NCBI GenBank assembly: GCA_030789695.1
Contig: CM061139.1
Location: 104,692,837 to 104,756,836, forward strand
Reading direction: 5' to 3'
Length of the DNA: 64,000 nucleotides
From: Scilla litardierei
Taxonomy: Eukaryota > Streptophyta > Magnoliopsida > Asparagales > Asparagaceae
A program made the position numbers and the translations under genes. Shown here in pieces: positions 44,919 to 55,933 of this stretch. Numbering within the stretch: the first letter of the stretch is position 1; each line of letters begins with the position of its first letter. The notes beneath the pieces were generated by a model, which saw nothing but the letters and a program-made list of their open reading frames with translations, was not told the DNA's origin and did not search any database.

Positions 44919-46744
44919 TGATCACTCCGTATTTTACACCTTTTTTCCGCATGTTTGCATGCCATTTCGATCGCTCAAATCATGTTTTTCACGATTTATC
45001 GACGATATTGCGATACTTTTCACGATTTGTTGTTTTTGTCGTATTTCAGGAGATTTGGAGCGATTTGGAGTGATTCCGAGATACACCTACTCCGGAGTGT
45101 CACCGACGACTTCCCCGAGGGGTATTTTGCTATTGGAGAGGAGCGGAAGAAGAAAGAACGTCGTAGGAGCGACGAGGAGGCAAAAATACGCATTTTGGGC
45201 ATCTTCAGCAGCTCACTCGGCCGAGTGAAGGAGTCACTCGGCCGACCGACGAGACCCCGCTCGGCCGGCCAGATCGGACACGCTCCAAGCGTGCACTCGG
45301 CCGAGCATCAGAAGCCGCATCGGCCGAGTGACGTATCCCGTCCGCCCGAGTGGCACTCAGACGACACCCATCAAAAACTCCCGACTTACTATTTTTCGTC
45401 AGTCTGAGCATCAGAAGACCCACTCGGCCGAGTGGCAATTGCCGACCGCCCGAGTGAAGATAAGCCCATCGGCCGAGTGACGACAACTCCCTCGGCTGAG
45501 TGACCCCCGAAGTGAAGACCCCCAAGACCCCAGACTTACTGGAAATTCTCAGGGTCTCTCACTCGGCCGAGCGACTTTTGTCACTCGGCCGAGTGAGCAG
45601 CGCTGCCTGTAGCGGAAATCACGATTTTGGAGCTACGCAGGGGCAGTTTGGTCACGAATTTTTGGGCAGTTTTGGGGGGTATTTAACCCCAGATTCTAAC
45701 CTAGCTTAGAGAGCTTTTTCTATTTCTTTTGGCAGCCTTTTTAGATTAGACTTTTTAGAGTTTTATTCTTGTGATTGGAGAGGAGAGAAAAGTGTTATTT
45801 TGTTGGATTCTTGGAAAGCTACATTGGTTTGTCTCCCTCTTCATTAAAAATCTTATTTTTATTGCTATTTTGAATATTGCCATGAATTCTATTGCTATTT
45901 CAATTGATTATTCTTCCATTTGTGATATGATTTGTGAGTAGTCTTAACGTCTTAGGGCGTGGGGATGAACCCTACTTGCCCAATTTCCGATTTGTGATGA
46001 TTTGGTAGAACTATTGCTAGAATTGCTATTATGGTTAGTTTGGGACTGATATAACACGGATAGCTAGGTGTTCATACCGATTGGGATTTGCGAGAGATTG
46101 GATCCCAATTCGATAGGAAACCCTAGAAATCCGAATTGGGTTGGAATTGAGTTCCCGAAGTATCAGTTTGCAAGAGATTGGACCGATACTAGGATTCTCG
46201 GTTGCAATTCTATACCAATACCCGTTTGCAAGAGATTGGACGGGTAGGAACTATCCCAACCTAGGTCGTAGCCCGAGTTTGCACGAGAGTGGGCTCGGGA
46301 TGCGATTGAACGATGACGTTGATCCTAATGCTAGCTTGCCTAGGCTAGGGTTTGCAAGAGATTGGGCCCGAGCCTAGGTTTGCTATAGACCGGCAACAGC
46401 GCGAGAGCGTGAGCTAGGTTTTACATTCAGTTGCAACTAGTTAATCCGACATTCTACCCTAGCAATTGTGAAACCGATTAATCACAATGACGAGATACGG
46501 TGAGTAGCGGGGATTCCCTATTCCCTAGGCGTCTTTATTTGATTTTATATCTCTTTACATTATTTGACGATTGTGACAACATCGCCGAAAGGCAAATTCC
46601 TACTTTTCTGTCCCTATAGCCAGGTTGTTCGGAGAAGGCACTGTCATACGTCCTCCCTGTGTTCGATACCCGCTCGTCGTTACACCATGCGCTTGCGGTA
46701 AAACTACACGGTCGCTCTTTAGGGTGTACGCCCGGGCGCGATCA
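44919..46744 (+). repeat. Athila LTR, type B, 3' copy of E3 (1826 bp)
   Basis: Nearly identical to 31657-33460 apart from scattered substitutions and the 22 bp segment missing in the 5' copy. TATTTAA is at 45680-45686 and the hairpin array at 46078-46375. Ends GGCGCGATCA, followed by the target duplication CCGCT. Confidence 0.93.
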
Positions 46745-47278
46745 CCGCTCCAGCTCCAGGTCCAGCTCCGGCTCCGGCTCCAGCTCCAGCTTTTGTCTGG
46801 ATCGTATCTCCCGCATGTGCCAGTACACCATTCCTGATGAAAACTACCCTACTCTGTTGGTTTATAATATTAATTCATAATAAAAATTGGTACTAATAGG
46901 TGGTAGGTTAAAAGTAATGTTAACCCTACCATGTTAATATTAGTTTAAAAATAGTGTGACAGAGGTTATTAATAGGAGGAGACAGCAATAATTAATAATA
47001 GAAGAGAGTAGGTAGGGTCTTGCTGACGCAGTCCCTTCATGCTGAGTCGGAGCCTCGTCAGCGAGCTAAGTGGGACCCTTAGTTGGAAGAACCGGGGTTG
47101 GTTGATGGATGATGGATGGCTTGCGATGCTCACATTGTTACTAATACAATATAAGATTTTTCTCACACACATCCATTCTTATCTAAACGTCTTCCAAAAA
47201 TTTTATTTCAAGTATTGATCTTTCTAGACAAACACTTAAAACTTCAAACTAAATGCCGCCAGGAATCATGAGATCATA
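46745..47278 (+). other. Right flank of E3: gag tandem repeat, then AT-rich unassigned sequence
   Basis: 46750-46814 continues the interrupted gag repeat; its last 35 bp equal 31621-31655, showing a 66 bp tandem unit (22 codons) before insertion. From about 46815 to 47270 the sequence is AT-rich and unlike gag, and probably is a further small insertion or decayed DNA; it includes GCTGACG..CGTCAGC arms near 47020-47063. Nothing coding was recognised. Confidence 0.55.
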
Positions 47279-47644
47279 TCACGTCTTCCTGATCCTCCTG
47301 CTGGCAGAGGAAAGCGACCGATGGAACAGTTTAGGACAGTAGCTAGGCCTGCAGTGGGACCCGTTCAGTTGGTGCATTTCAAGAGGCCAGGAGCACATGC
47401 ACAGAGCCAGGCCAGGGATCCGGTGCATCATTCGAGTTATTGCAGGAAGAAGCTGGGTTTGTGTCTGGCATGTGGAGCTGCCACACACGCCGTTATAGAT
47501 TGCCCGAGGTATCACCATACTGAGGGCGGAGCACCTGCCCCTATTCAGAGAGGAACCGTTGTTCGTGGAGCTTATACCATGACGGCCATGGATGGTGTCA
47601 TTACAGGTGATTCCTTAGACTTAACCTTTCATATTATAGCTTAG
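47279..47644 (+). pseudogene. Tekay-like gag, C-terminal zinc-knuckle part
   Basis: Contains CLACGAATHAVIDC, a CX2CX4HX4C nucleic-acid-binding zinc knuckle (about 47464-47505), preceded by basic, Pro/Arg-containing sequence and followed by a tail ending at 47644. This is the missing end of the gag that starts at 30830. The protease that normally follows is absent. Confidence 0.78.
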
Positions 47645-48623
47645 CTTATTTTTTTGGGCTGCATGTAAATGTTTCAAAACTTTTTGTTTACTTTTAAAGC
47701 AAATCTTTAATTTTTGGGACTAGCTCACAATGATCACAACCCACCTATCTTCCCGCCTTCAATACCCAACCCCACACGTTTTTTTCTCCCTCCAACATTT
47801 TTAAAATATGTCATTGGCCTTAAACTTTCTGTTCTCTTCTTCCTCTCTTCGAAGTGTTATTATTGTTGTTATATTATCAGGACTAGCTATTATTGTTATA
47901 GGATTATGTGTGCGGGTAGGTATAGTGAGTGAGGAAATAGGATGTGACGGTGATTAATTGATTTTGAACACAAGGATATTAGATTAGATTTCTTTCGGAT
48001 GAACAGAACGAGGTGTTCAAGACTTATTTATGATACGAATGTGTGAAGGACACAATGGAAATGCTAGTTGGATGAAATTATATGCAGGGAGATGAGTGCT
48101 TATTAGACTGAAACTTAGACGAGTGGTAGATGGGAGTAGCTAAGACGGGATGGTATGAGTTAGGGTGATCGTGAGAAGGAGTAGATCATTTAGCGTGTCA
48201 AGACTTGGTTATTAAGTTGACGTGAGAAGACCTTGGAGATAACACGACATGCTGAGATGAATGGATAGTTAGGAAGGCGGATTTTATATGATTGGCAGAT
48301 TAGATGATAGGGGTAAGGATAGAGGTGGTCTGATAGTTCATTGATTATGGAGAATAGATTTATGAGTCGATATGATGGATAATATATTGGGGACGAGATC
48401 ATTGACGACTGGTAGACGATAATGTGGATTCGTAGTTAAGTGATAGGATGGAGTCCTAGTTGTAGCATTAGCCAGTGGAGAGACGGGTTATGATGGATTA
48501 TTTGAGGAACGATGATGAAGTTATAAGATTGGAGATCTTTGTGGAAGATGAGAGTTATATGCTTAAGTGTTTATAGATATTATTACTATTAGTATAAGTG
48601 ATTCTAAGGGCGGAATCATTTCT
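47645..48623 (+). other. Non-coding 3' interior of the Tekay-like element
   Basis: AT-rich with many GAT/TGG triplets and no ORF resembling pol. It sits where protease, reverse transcriptase and integrase would be expected, and looks like decayed or replaced sequence. Confidence 0.5.
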
Positions 48624-48636
48624 AAGGTGGGTAGAA
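48624..48636 (+). other. Polypurine tract of the Tekay-like element
   Basis: AAGGTGGGTAGAA directly before the LTR start TGTAACGG. Confidence 0.7.
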
Positions 48637-49450
48637 TGTAACGGCCGCTTTCCGGCCGTTCGTATTTTCTACGTGCACTTACTTTTCGTGCACGTATTTT
48701 ATTTGCCTCTTTCTTGGTTTCGGTATATACGATGTGATATGTCGTTGTGACCGTATGGAAGTGTAGAATTTTATAGTAATTTTTGGGAACGTCATTTCAT
48801 GGCTCGTTTTCTCGTAAAATAGCTTTGAATGGAAGGACGTTTTGGTCTTTTGGCACCAATACTCAGTTCCCGATTTTACGATAATTTTTCGTAGGTGTAA
48901 CACGCGATCATACCACGTAGCCCCGTACTTCTCATCTCCACGATCGTCTCGGTATTTTCGGATTATTTTTTCGATGCCCGTAGTGAAAGATATCCCCTAA
49001 TCAATTCTCAGCCGTTGATTAGCCGCTAATCTATTTGAATTTCAAATTAATCAAATCCCAAATTTCTCTCCCACGTATCATGGCAATTAGTTCAGCCACT
49101 ATTCACACCCTCCTTTCCCCTATCTCCACTCTCCCTATCTCTATCTCTATCTCACATTTAGCCAAAAACCCAAAGCTAGATAGCAAAAACCCTTCTTCAT
49201 TTTAAGGAAACAAGCCCATTAGCAGCAACTAGCACAGATCTGGGTGCCGCCACTTCCAGCTCACGGCCAGTCGCCGGCCGCCACCACCGCCGGCCACCAC
49301 CCCCGACACTTTGTTCCCCTTTGACCCCTCTCCGCTGCAACTTCCCTCACGCTCATAGCCCATATGTAGCTCCCGGAATCCTCGTCGGAACACGCCGTAT
49401 CGGCTGTTTTTCACAGATCTGGAAGCTGAACTTCAACGCCGGCTCATGCC
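48637..49450 (+). repeat. 3' LTR of the Tekay-like element, cut by SIRE-A
   Basis: Matches 27766 to about 28570 with few substitutions. Ends at 49450 where SIRE-A begins; the five bases before are ATGCC. The remaining ~2.1 kb should lie to the right, beyond the window. Confidence 0.85.
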
Positions 49451-49855
49451 TGTTGAGTATTGGACTTCTCTTTACTTGGTATTAATGATGAGCAAACATA
49501 AATACTTGTGACTAATCCCCTATTTTGCAGTTAATCCATTGTCTAAGCTTACTATGAAGATCAACTAGCAATGGATGACTCACAAACGTGATTGAAGGAA
49601 AATGATATGAATTGGATGATAGTAGATTGATGATTGAAGCTCCGTAAAGACTTCAAGCTCATACGATGGAAAGAAGAGATTATTCGTCAATGTAATTTTT
49701 CTTTTATCTCTTCTAGTATGTAGCTTAGAAGTAGAACGATGATGGAGCACTCACACACATCTACTTTCGGTCATAGGACACCTCTAGACATTTGTCCTTT
49801 GATCTCAATTCAATTCTCTTTTGTTTGTGCTAGGATTGTTTATAACAGCTGACTG

Positions 49856-50500
49856 CTTAACAGTTTACAGTCGCCTGTCTCAAAAACAGTCAACTGTGTT
49901 TTGTTCTATAGTTTACAGTTATGCACAGACTATTACAATGCAGTTTTTGGGTCCTCTCTGATTATCTCGCACATGCCACTGTTGAACGTTTATCAGGTGC
50001 CTGTCTTAGTGACAGTCGACTGTGAATGGTTCATCAGTCGCCTGTCTCTCCTTGCCCAAACTCTGTTTGATCCGATTTCTACGGCCAGTCGACTTTTGCT
50101 GTATATACAGTCGACTGTATATTAGATCAGTCGACTGACTATGCTGCAACAGTCGCCTGTCTGTAAGTCTAATCTTTGACTTAGCTCTCTGGAAATTTCT
50201 CCTGTATGTGACAGTCGTCTGTTTAAAGTTATACAGTCGCCTTCTGATTAACAGTCGACTGTGTTCCTTGCATTAGTCGTCTGTCTTGTATCTTGTGAGA
50301 TTTCCAGTATTTCATCTAACTTACTCTTCTCTCGGCCAGTCGCATGTCGAAGTATGTACAGTCGCCTGTTGATTTTACAGACGACTGTCTTGGCTTCATC
50401 AGTCGACTGTCCACGTGGTAAGTTACCGTTATGAATTCTCACCTACCTTTGCTGACTGTGCAACAGTCGACTGTGGTCTGTTCAACAGTCGACTGTCGCG
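49856..50500 (+). repeat. CAGTCGACTG palindrome array in SIRE-A U3
   Basis: Palindrome CAGTCGACTG occurs at about 50012, 50106, 50128, 50251, 50400, 50464 and 50485, mixed with the asymmetric variants CAGTCGCCTGTC and CAGTCGTCTG, about twenty sites in 640 bp. It ends about 90 bp before the TATA box. Repeated palindromic LTR motifs are reported for Sireviruses. Confidence 0.82.
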
Positions 50501-50582
50501 AGTTCAGATTATATCCGTTGAGATTTTTCTCACGGATTTCGATTGTGTTTTTGCCTAAACTGTTTTGTGGATTTGAGAAAGC

Positions 50583-50590
50583 TATAAATA
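50583..50590 (+). promoter_or_regulatory. TATA box of SIRE-A LTR
   Basis: TATAAATA in the context AAAGCTATAAATAGAGC, directly downstream of the palindrome array. Confidence 0.7.
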
Positions 50591-51267
50591 GAGCTTCTAC
50601 TGTTTCATTGGAAGGTGACTCATTCATTGAAAAATCCTTCAAGCTTTCATTTCCAAAGATCAAAGCTTTCAAATCCAAAGCCCTAAGTATTTCCAAATCT
50701 GATTCTCTTGCTCTCCAACCTAGAACCAAAGATTGATCCTCTAGGCATTTGGTGCAGTCAAGAGAAAGGGCTTTACTCCTCTCTTCCAAGAGAGTTCATC
50801 AACACACATCACACTTCTCCTTCAAGTTCTACTTCAAGGCATATGTGATTGTAAGTGTTGCTTTCAGATTTCATAACTTCATTATTTGAATTGTGCTCTC
50901 GGTTGTGAGAGTGGTTTTTTGCTTGCTCCCTGGTTGTGGGAGTCAAGGACATCGATTGTATTCGATTGCACTTGTAGGGTTGCTACAAGTGGGGTTTTAA
51001 GGAAACCTCAAGTTAGGGTTCTAACTTGAGTATCCGGTGGTATCCAGGTGGTAGGGACGTAGGATTACCGGGAACAAGTCGGGAGTTGACTTGGGTAATC
51101 CGAACCCTTGAAACATAACTGCGTTTGCGTGTGTTTCTCTTTGGGTAGTTTTCTATTCCGCACTATTTGTTGGATTGCATTTTATTTGGCGTAAATTCCT
51201 ATTAAATTTGCATAAACACTATTCAACCCCCTTCTAGTGTTTTCCCCATAGACAGGATCCTTACAAT

Positions 51268-51279
51268 TGGTATCAAAGC
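51268..51279 (+). other. Primer binding site, initiator tRNA-Met (SIRE-A)
   Basis: TGGTATCAAAGC after the LTR end; one mismatch to the standard TGGTATCAGAGC. Confidence 0.82.
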
Positions 51280-51293
51280 GCAAGGTTTTATCT

Positions 51294-53624
51294 ATGGCAT
51301 CCAACAATAACAACGTTCCTCCGCCGCCTACGTACAACAATCACGACCGTGATGGAGCGTCCACACTTTTCAAAGGTCAATCTACGGTACGTCCTCCACG
51401 TTTCAATGGTACTAACTTTGGTTATTGGAAGTGTAGGATGGAGACATTCCTTAGGAGTGCTTCTCTTTGGAGAACTCTCCACAAGGAGTATGTCGAGCCC
51501 TCCGAAGATGATTTCGAGAAATGGACGAATTTCGAAAAGTCCACCGAAGTCAACAACGCTAAAGCAATGAACGCTCTTCATTGTGCATTGGACCCGAATG
51601 AGTTCAACAAGATATGCACATGTAAGAGTGCATATCAAATTTGGAACCATCTCATCGTTACCCACGAGGGAACAAATAAGATAAAGCTTTCAAAGTTATA
51701 TGTTGTCGTGCAAAACTTCGACTTGTTTCACATGCAGGAAAATGAGAGCATTGCGTCGATGTACGGACGCTTTACCGACATCACAAACGAATTGGAAGCC
51801 CTTGGCCAAATCTACACCGAACCTGAAAAGGTAAGGAAGATTATCATGAGGATGACCTCCAAATGGGAAAGACGAGCAATCGTCATTGAAGAGGTCAATG
51901 ACTTGAAGAACTACACCGTGGTGAATCTCATCGGGACTCTTATGTCTTACGAAGTAAGACAGGATAACTGATTGAAGATTCGAGCCATGATGAATCCCTC
52001 GGAGGCCAAGAAGAAAGCTTTGGCGTTCAACGCCAATTCGTCATCCTCCGAAAGTGATGAATCCGAGAACGAAATGGATTTGGGTGAAATGGCCCAAATA
52101 GTGAAGAAGTTCCAACGCTTCTTCCGCAAAGGTAACTCCAACAAACGTTTTGAATCTACTAATGCTACTTCCTCTCTTTGTTATAAGTGTAATAAGCCAG
52201 GGCACATCAAGAGGGATTGCCCAATGCTAAACAACAAAGAAAAGTGGAAGGCACCAAAGTACCACAAGTCCAACAAGAACAAGAAAGAAAAGAAGAAAGG
52301 ACTCGTCGGTACCTTTGATGACTCAAGTGATGACTCATCAAGCGATTTCGATGATGAGAAGGGTGAGAGCACCCACATGTGCTTCATAGCACTTGAAGAC
52401 CCACTCTCAGATGAGAGTGATTCCGATACGGATAACACCGAGGTAACAATGGATGAACTTCGAATAGCTAATAAAGAAATATTTGCTAAATACCAATCTT
52501 TAATGCTTAGATATTCTAGCTTAAAGAAGTCAAAAGTTAGCAAGTCATCCATTCCATGCATTATCAACAATGACACCATTGTTGATACTTTAATCCTTGA
52601 GAAAGCAAACTTAGCTTCTCAAAATGTCATATTGAGAAATGAGGTGAATTCCCTCAAATCTCAACTAGATCAAACACATCCCATGGATGATAGTGATCTA
52701 GTTACACGCCACACACAATTGGGATTAGAGAATGATTCTCTTAAAACCCAAGTGCACGAGCTCAAAGCACGGTTGTCCACCTTGGATACCAACATTTCTT
52801 CTTTAAAGGAGAAATATGAGCTCATGTCCTCCCGTATTGTGAGATTCAATAAGGGACAAGGACAATTGGATGATTTGCTTGCAAATCAATTTCCGGCCAC
52901 ACATCGTGTTGGCCTTGGATTTGTTAAAGCAAATGCATCTAATGATCGCACCTCCTATAGTGGTGTCACTATAGATTTTGTGAGGCCTTCCTTCTATGCA
53001 TCCACAAGTGGTGTCAAAGACACTATAGGTAGCAATCCTACCAAGAATGTCACCACATCACTTTCTCTTCCTTTTGGCAAGAAACCCATTAAGGGTGGAA
53101 ACCAAAAGCAAGGCCATGCTTATATGTACACTAATACTCATCCACGTAGGAAACATCCTACTTCACAAGTGGATAATCATGACACATTTTATGCTCCGCA
53201 CCCACGGACACGTACACAACCACACATGAGAAATACTCATGTACGTGCTCCCACACACCCATATGCTCATACGCATCATTCTTTCATATATGCTAATTCT
53301 CCACATGTCATGCATGATCAATATCCTTCAAATAATATGCATGCTCCCAAGAATTCATATCATTCAAGAATGTACAATGCATATCATCCACCTCATATAT
53401 ATGCTAGAAATCATATTCCTAAGAAGCATGCACCACATAGAAATCCAACTCATATGCATGCAACTAGGAATAGGACTCCCAAGATGTACACTATTTGGGG
53501 TCCTAAGAACACTAGTCTAAATGTTAGGAATGCTTATGTTGATTCCGACTTTCATGATGTAATTAGACATAGTAACTATGTTGGGAAGCGGAAGTCCACT
53601 TGGACTTGGCTTCCAAAGGGCTAA
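51294..53624 (+). pseudogene. SIRE gag with one in-frame stop
   Basis: From MASNNNNVPPPPTYNNHDRD at 51294. The gag domain (PPRFNGTNFGYWKCRMETFL, AMNALHCALDPNEFNKI, THEGTNKIKLSKL, ELEALGQIYTEPEKVRKI) is followed by a single TGA at 51969, then the same frame continues: an acidic Ser/Glu stretch, zinc knuckle CYKCNKPGHIKRDC (about 52179-52220), a Lys-rich patch, a second acidic stretch, a long coiled-coil segment, and a C-terminal His/Pro/Tyr-rich region with many HPHMH-like repeats. It ends TAA 53622. Sirevirus gags are long with C-terminal coiled coils, which fits. Confidence 0.85.
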
Positions 53625-53678
53625 TCCCCTTGGACCCAACAAACATTGGATACCATAAGCTTATGGTATATTATATAG

Positions 53679-55933
53679 GTACCCAAGAGAAAGAAGAAGA
53701 GCAATAAATGCCTTATTAGCTCTAAAGGGAAAGGATGGATTCTTGATAGCGGTTGCTCCAAACATATGACGGGAGATCCCTCATTGCTCTCCGAAGTGAT
53801 TAGCATCAAAGATGGTGCAACGGTCACTTTTGGAGGTAATCAAAAGGGAACCATCATTGGAGTAAGTATCGTTGGTAATCCTTCCAAACCCCTAATTACT
53901 AATGTTTATCTTGTTAGTGGTTTATGTCACAACCTCATTTCCATAAGTCAACTTTGTGACAAAGGTTACAAGGTTAACATCGGAGAAGGATTGTGTACTA
54001 TTGTTGATTGTGATTCAAATGTTTTATTTTCCGGTATTAGGTGTAAAAATATTTATTATTTAAGCTTGCCTAAAACCGTAGAACATTGCTTAGTTGCTAA
54101 CACAAGTGAACAACTATTATGGCATCGCCGTTTTGGTCATGTTCACTTCAAGCACTTATATAAGTTAGCTAAGCATGATCTAGTCAAAGGTTTTCCTAAG
54201 ATTGTTTTTAATAAGAAAAACTTTTGTGATTCATGTCAAAGAGGTAAACTAAGTAAATCTTCATTTAAGCTTAAAGAAGGGATTACTTCTAAGAGGCCCC
54301 TAGAACTTCTACATCTAGATTTGTTTGGGCCAACTAGAACCGCTTCTTTAGGTAATGCTCATTATGGACTAGTTGTCGTTGACGACTTTTCTAGATTTAC
54401 TTGGGTTTCATTCTTAACTAATAAGAATGAAGCTCATGAAGAGTTTACCAAATTTGCAAAGAAGATTCAGAATCTTTTAGGATCCACCATTATCACTATT
54501 CGTAGTGATCATGGAGGAGAATTTGAGAATGAGTCTTTTACTAAGTTTTGTGATGACTCCTGGATAACTCATAACTTTTCCTTTCCTCGTGCACCACCAC
54601 AAAATGGTGTTGTAGAAATAAAGAATAGGACTCTTATTGAGTGTGCTCGCACTATGCTCCATGATAGTCATTTAGGACTACAATTTTGGGCAGAAGCGGT
54701 GCACACGACATGTTATGTGCTCAATAGAATCCTAGTGAGACCCCGAACTTGTTATGTGCTCGCACTATGCTCCATAACTAGTTTTGAGTTGTTTTACGAT
54801 AAAAAGCCTCAAGTGAAATATTTTCGTGTCTTTGGTTCAAAATGTTTTATAAAGAACACCTTTGGTAATTTAGACAAATTTGAGCCAAGATCCGATGAAG
54901 GAATTTTTGTTGGATATTCCACACGTAGCAAAGCCTACCGGATATACAACAAACCTTCTTCAACGATTGAGGAATCACTTCACGTATCTTTTTATGAAGA
55001 TTTTGATTTTCCTCATGTTGATGATGATAATGTAGATATTCTTTGTGATTCTCTTAATAATGTTAAGATTAATGATAATATTGTTGAAACTAACACTTCT
55101 AACGAAGTTGTTGAAGTTGTTCCTAGTGATCCAGGTTTACCCAAAGCTTATCCAACCGTTCACAACCATCCCCATAACCAAATCATTGGAGATATTGGTG
55201 CGGGTGTTCGAACGAGATCAAGAATTGAAGAATTCTCCCATTGCGCATTCGTCTCTACCATTGAGCCAAAGAACATTCAAGAAGCTTGTGAGGATAGTTC
55301 TTGGATGGTGGCAATGGAAGAAGAACTAGCGCAATTCGAGAGAAATGAAGTTTGAGAACTTGTACCTCTTCCAAGTGGTCACCAAGCTATTGGGACCAAA
55401 TGGATCTTCAAGAACAAGACGGATGAAAATGAGGTAATCACACGGAACAAAGCAAGGTTAGTAGCTCAAGGCTATCGGCAAGAGGAAGGTATTGATTTCG
55501 AAGAATCCTTTGCCCCCGTAGCTAGATTAGAAGCTATTAGGTTGCTTTTATCTTTTGCATCCCATAAGAATTTTAAATTATTTTAAATGGATGTTAAAAG
55601 TGCATTTTTAAATGGATTTGTAAATGAAAAAGTCTATGTTTCTCAACCTCCCGGTTTTATTCATGAGAAATTTCCAAACCATGTTTTCAAACTTAAGAAA
55701 GCGTTGTATGGATTGAGACAAGCTCCTAGAGCTTGGTATGATCGCCTTAAGACCTTTCTTTTGAATTTAGGTTTTAAAATGGGAGAAGTTGATTCTACAC
55801 TTTTCATTAAAGAGTATGAAAATGACATTCTTTTGATTCAAGTTTATCTAGATGACATTATTTTCGGTTCTACTAACTTTCATCTTTGTCAAGAATTTTC
55901 CAAGTCTATGAAGGATGAGTTTGAGATGAGCCA
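53679..55933 (+). pseudogene. SIRE pol: protease, integrase, reverse transcriptase part
   Basis: Same frame as gag, separated by stops at 53622 and 53676. Protease is marked by GWILDSGCSKHMTGD (about 53724). Then come the GAG-pre-integrase region (LWHRRFGHVHFKHLYKLAKH, CDSCQRGK), integrase core (LELLHLDLFGPT, IRSDHGGEFENESF, QNGVVEIKNRT), the chain-terminating TGA at 55353 where a Trp is expected, reverse transcriptase ([40 protein letters not shown]) with TAA at 55584 where Gln is expected, cut after FEMS at 55933. YLDD, the catalytic motif, is intact. Confidence 0.87.

Larger units (their letters stand above)
31657..46744 (+). mobile_element. Athila element E3, complete, 15.1 kb, with target duplication CCGCT
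   Basis: 5' LTR 31657-33460, tRNA-Asp primer site, ORF1-pol (33628-37038), spacer, internal putative promoter (37823-38181), additional ORF (38812-40896), 3' non-coding region enlarged by a 2.06 kb tandem duplication, polypurine tract, 3' LTR 44919-46744. CCGCT at 31652-31656 is repeated at 46745-46749, the 5 bp duplication expected from integrase. The two LTRs differ at a few percent or less of positions plus one 22 bp deletion, so the insertion is fairly recent. Its ORFs carry frameshifts and stops. Confidence 0.93.
27766..49450 (+). mobile_element. Tekay/Del-like chromovirus derivative, interrupted by Athila E3 and SIRE-A
   Basis: 5' LTR 27766-30704, gag N-terminal part 30830-31656, [E3 31657-46744], gag zinc-knuckle part 47279-47644, non-coding 47645-48623, polypurine tract, 3' LTR from 48637, cut at 49450 by SIRE-A. 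LTR starts match (TGTAACGGCCGCTTTCCGG). A gag of this type and LTRs near 3 kb fit the Tekay/Del chromovirus lineage. No protease, reverse transcriptase, integrase or chromodomain was found between the LTRs, so the element is non-autonomous. Confidence 0.75.
49451..51265 (+). repeat. 5' LTR of SIRE-A (1815 bp)
   Basis: TGTTGAGTATTGGACTTC to ATCCTTACA, followed by the primer site. A palindrome array is at about 49856-50500 and a strong TATA box TATAAATA at 50583-50590. The short ORFs within are not genes. Confidence 0.85.
49451..55933 (+). mobile_element. SIRE-lineage Copia element (SIRE-A), 3' part missing
   Basis: 5' LTR 49451-51265, Met-type primer site, gag, then protease, integrase and the first part of reverse transcriptase, cut at 55933 by Athila E4. 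The Sirevirus-like gag with coiled coil and the LTR length fit the SIRE lineage. RNase H, 3' region and 3' LTR are not in the window; the SIRE-type LTR at 63370 is too different to be its partner. Confidence 0.85.

Noticed and set aside
49856..50500. Regularly repeated palindromes as a CRISPR array
   Set aside because: Spacing is irregular, there are no uniform spacers or cas genes, and the context is a plant LTR.
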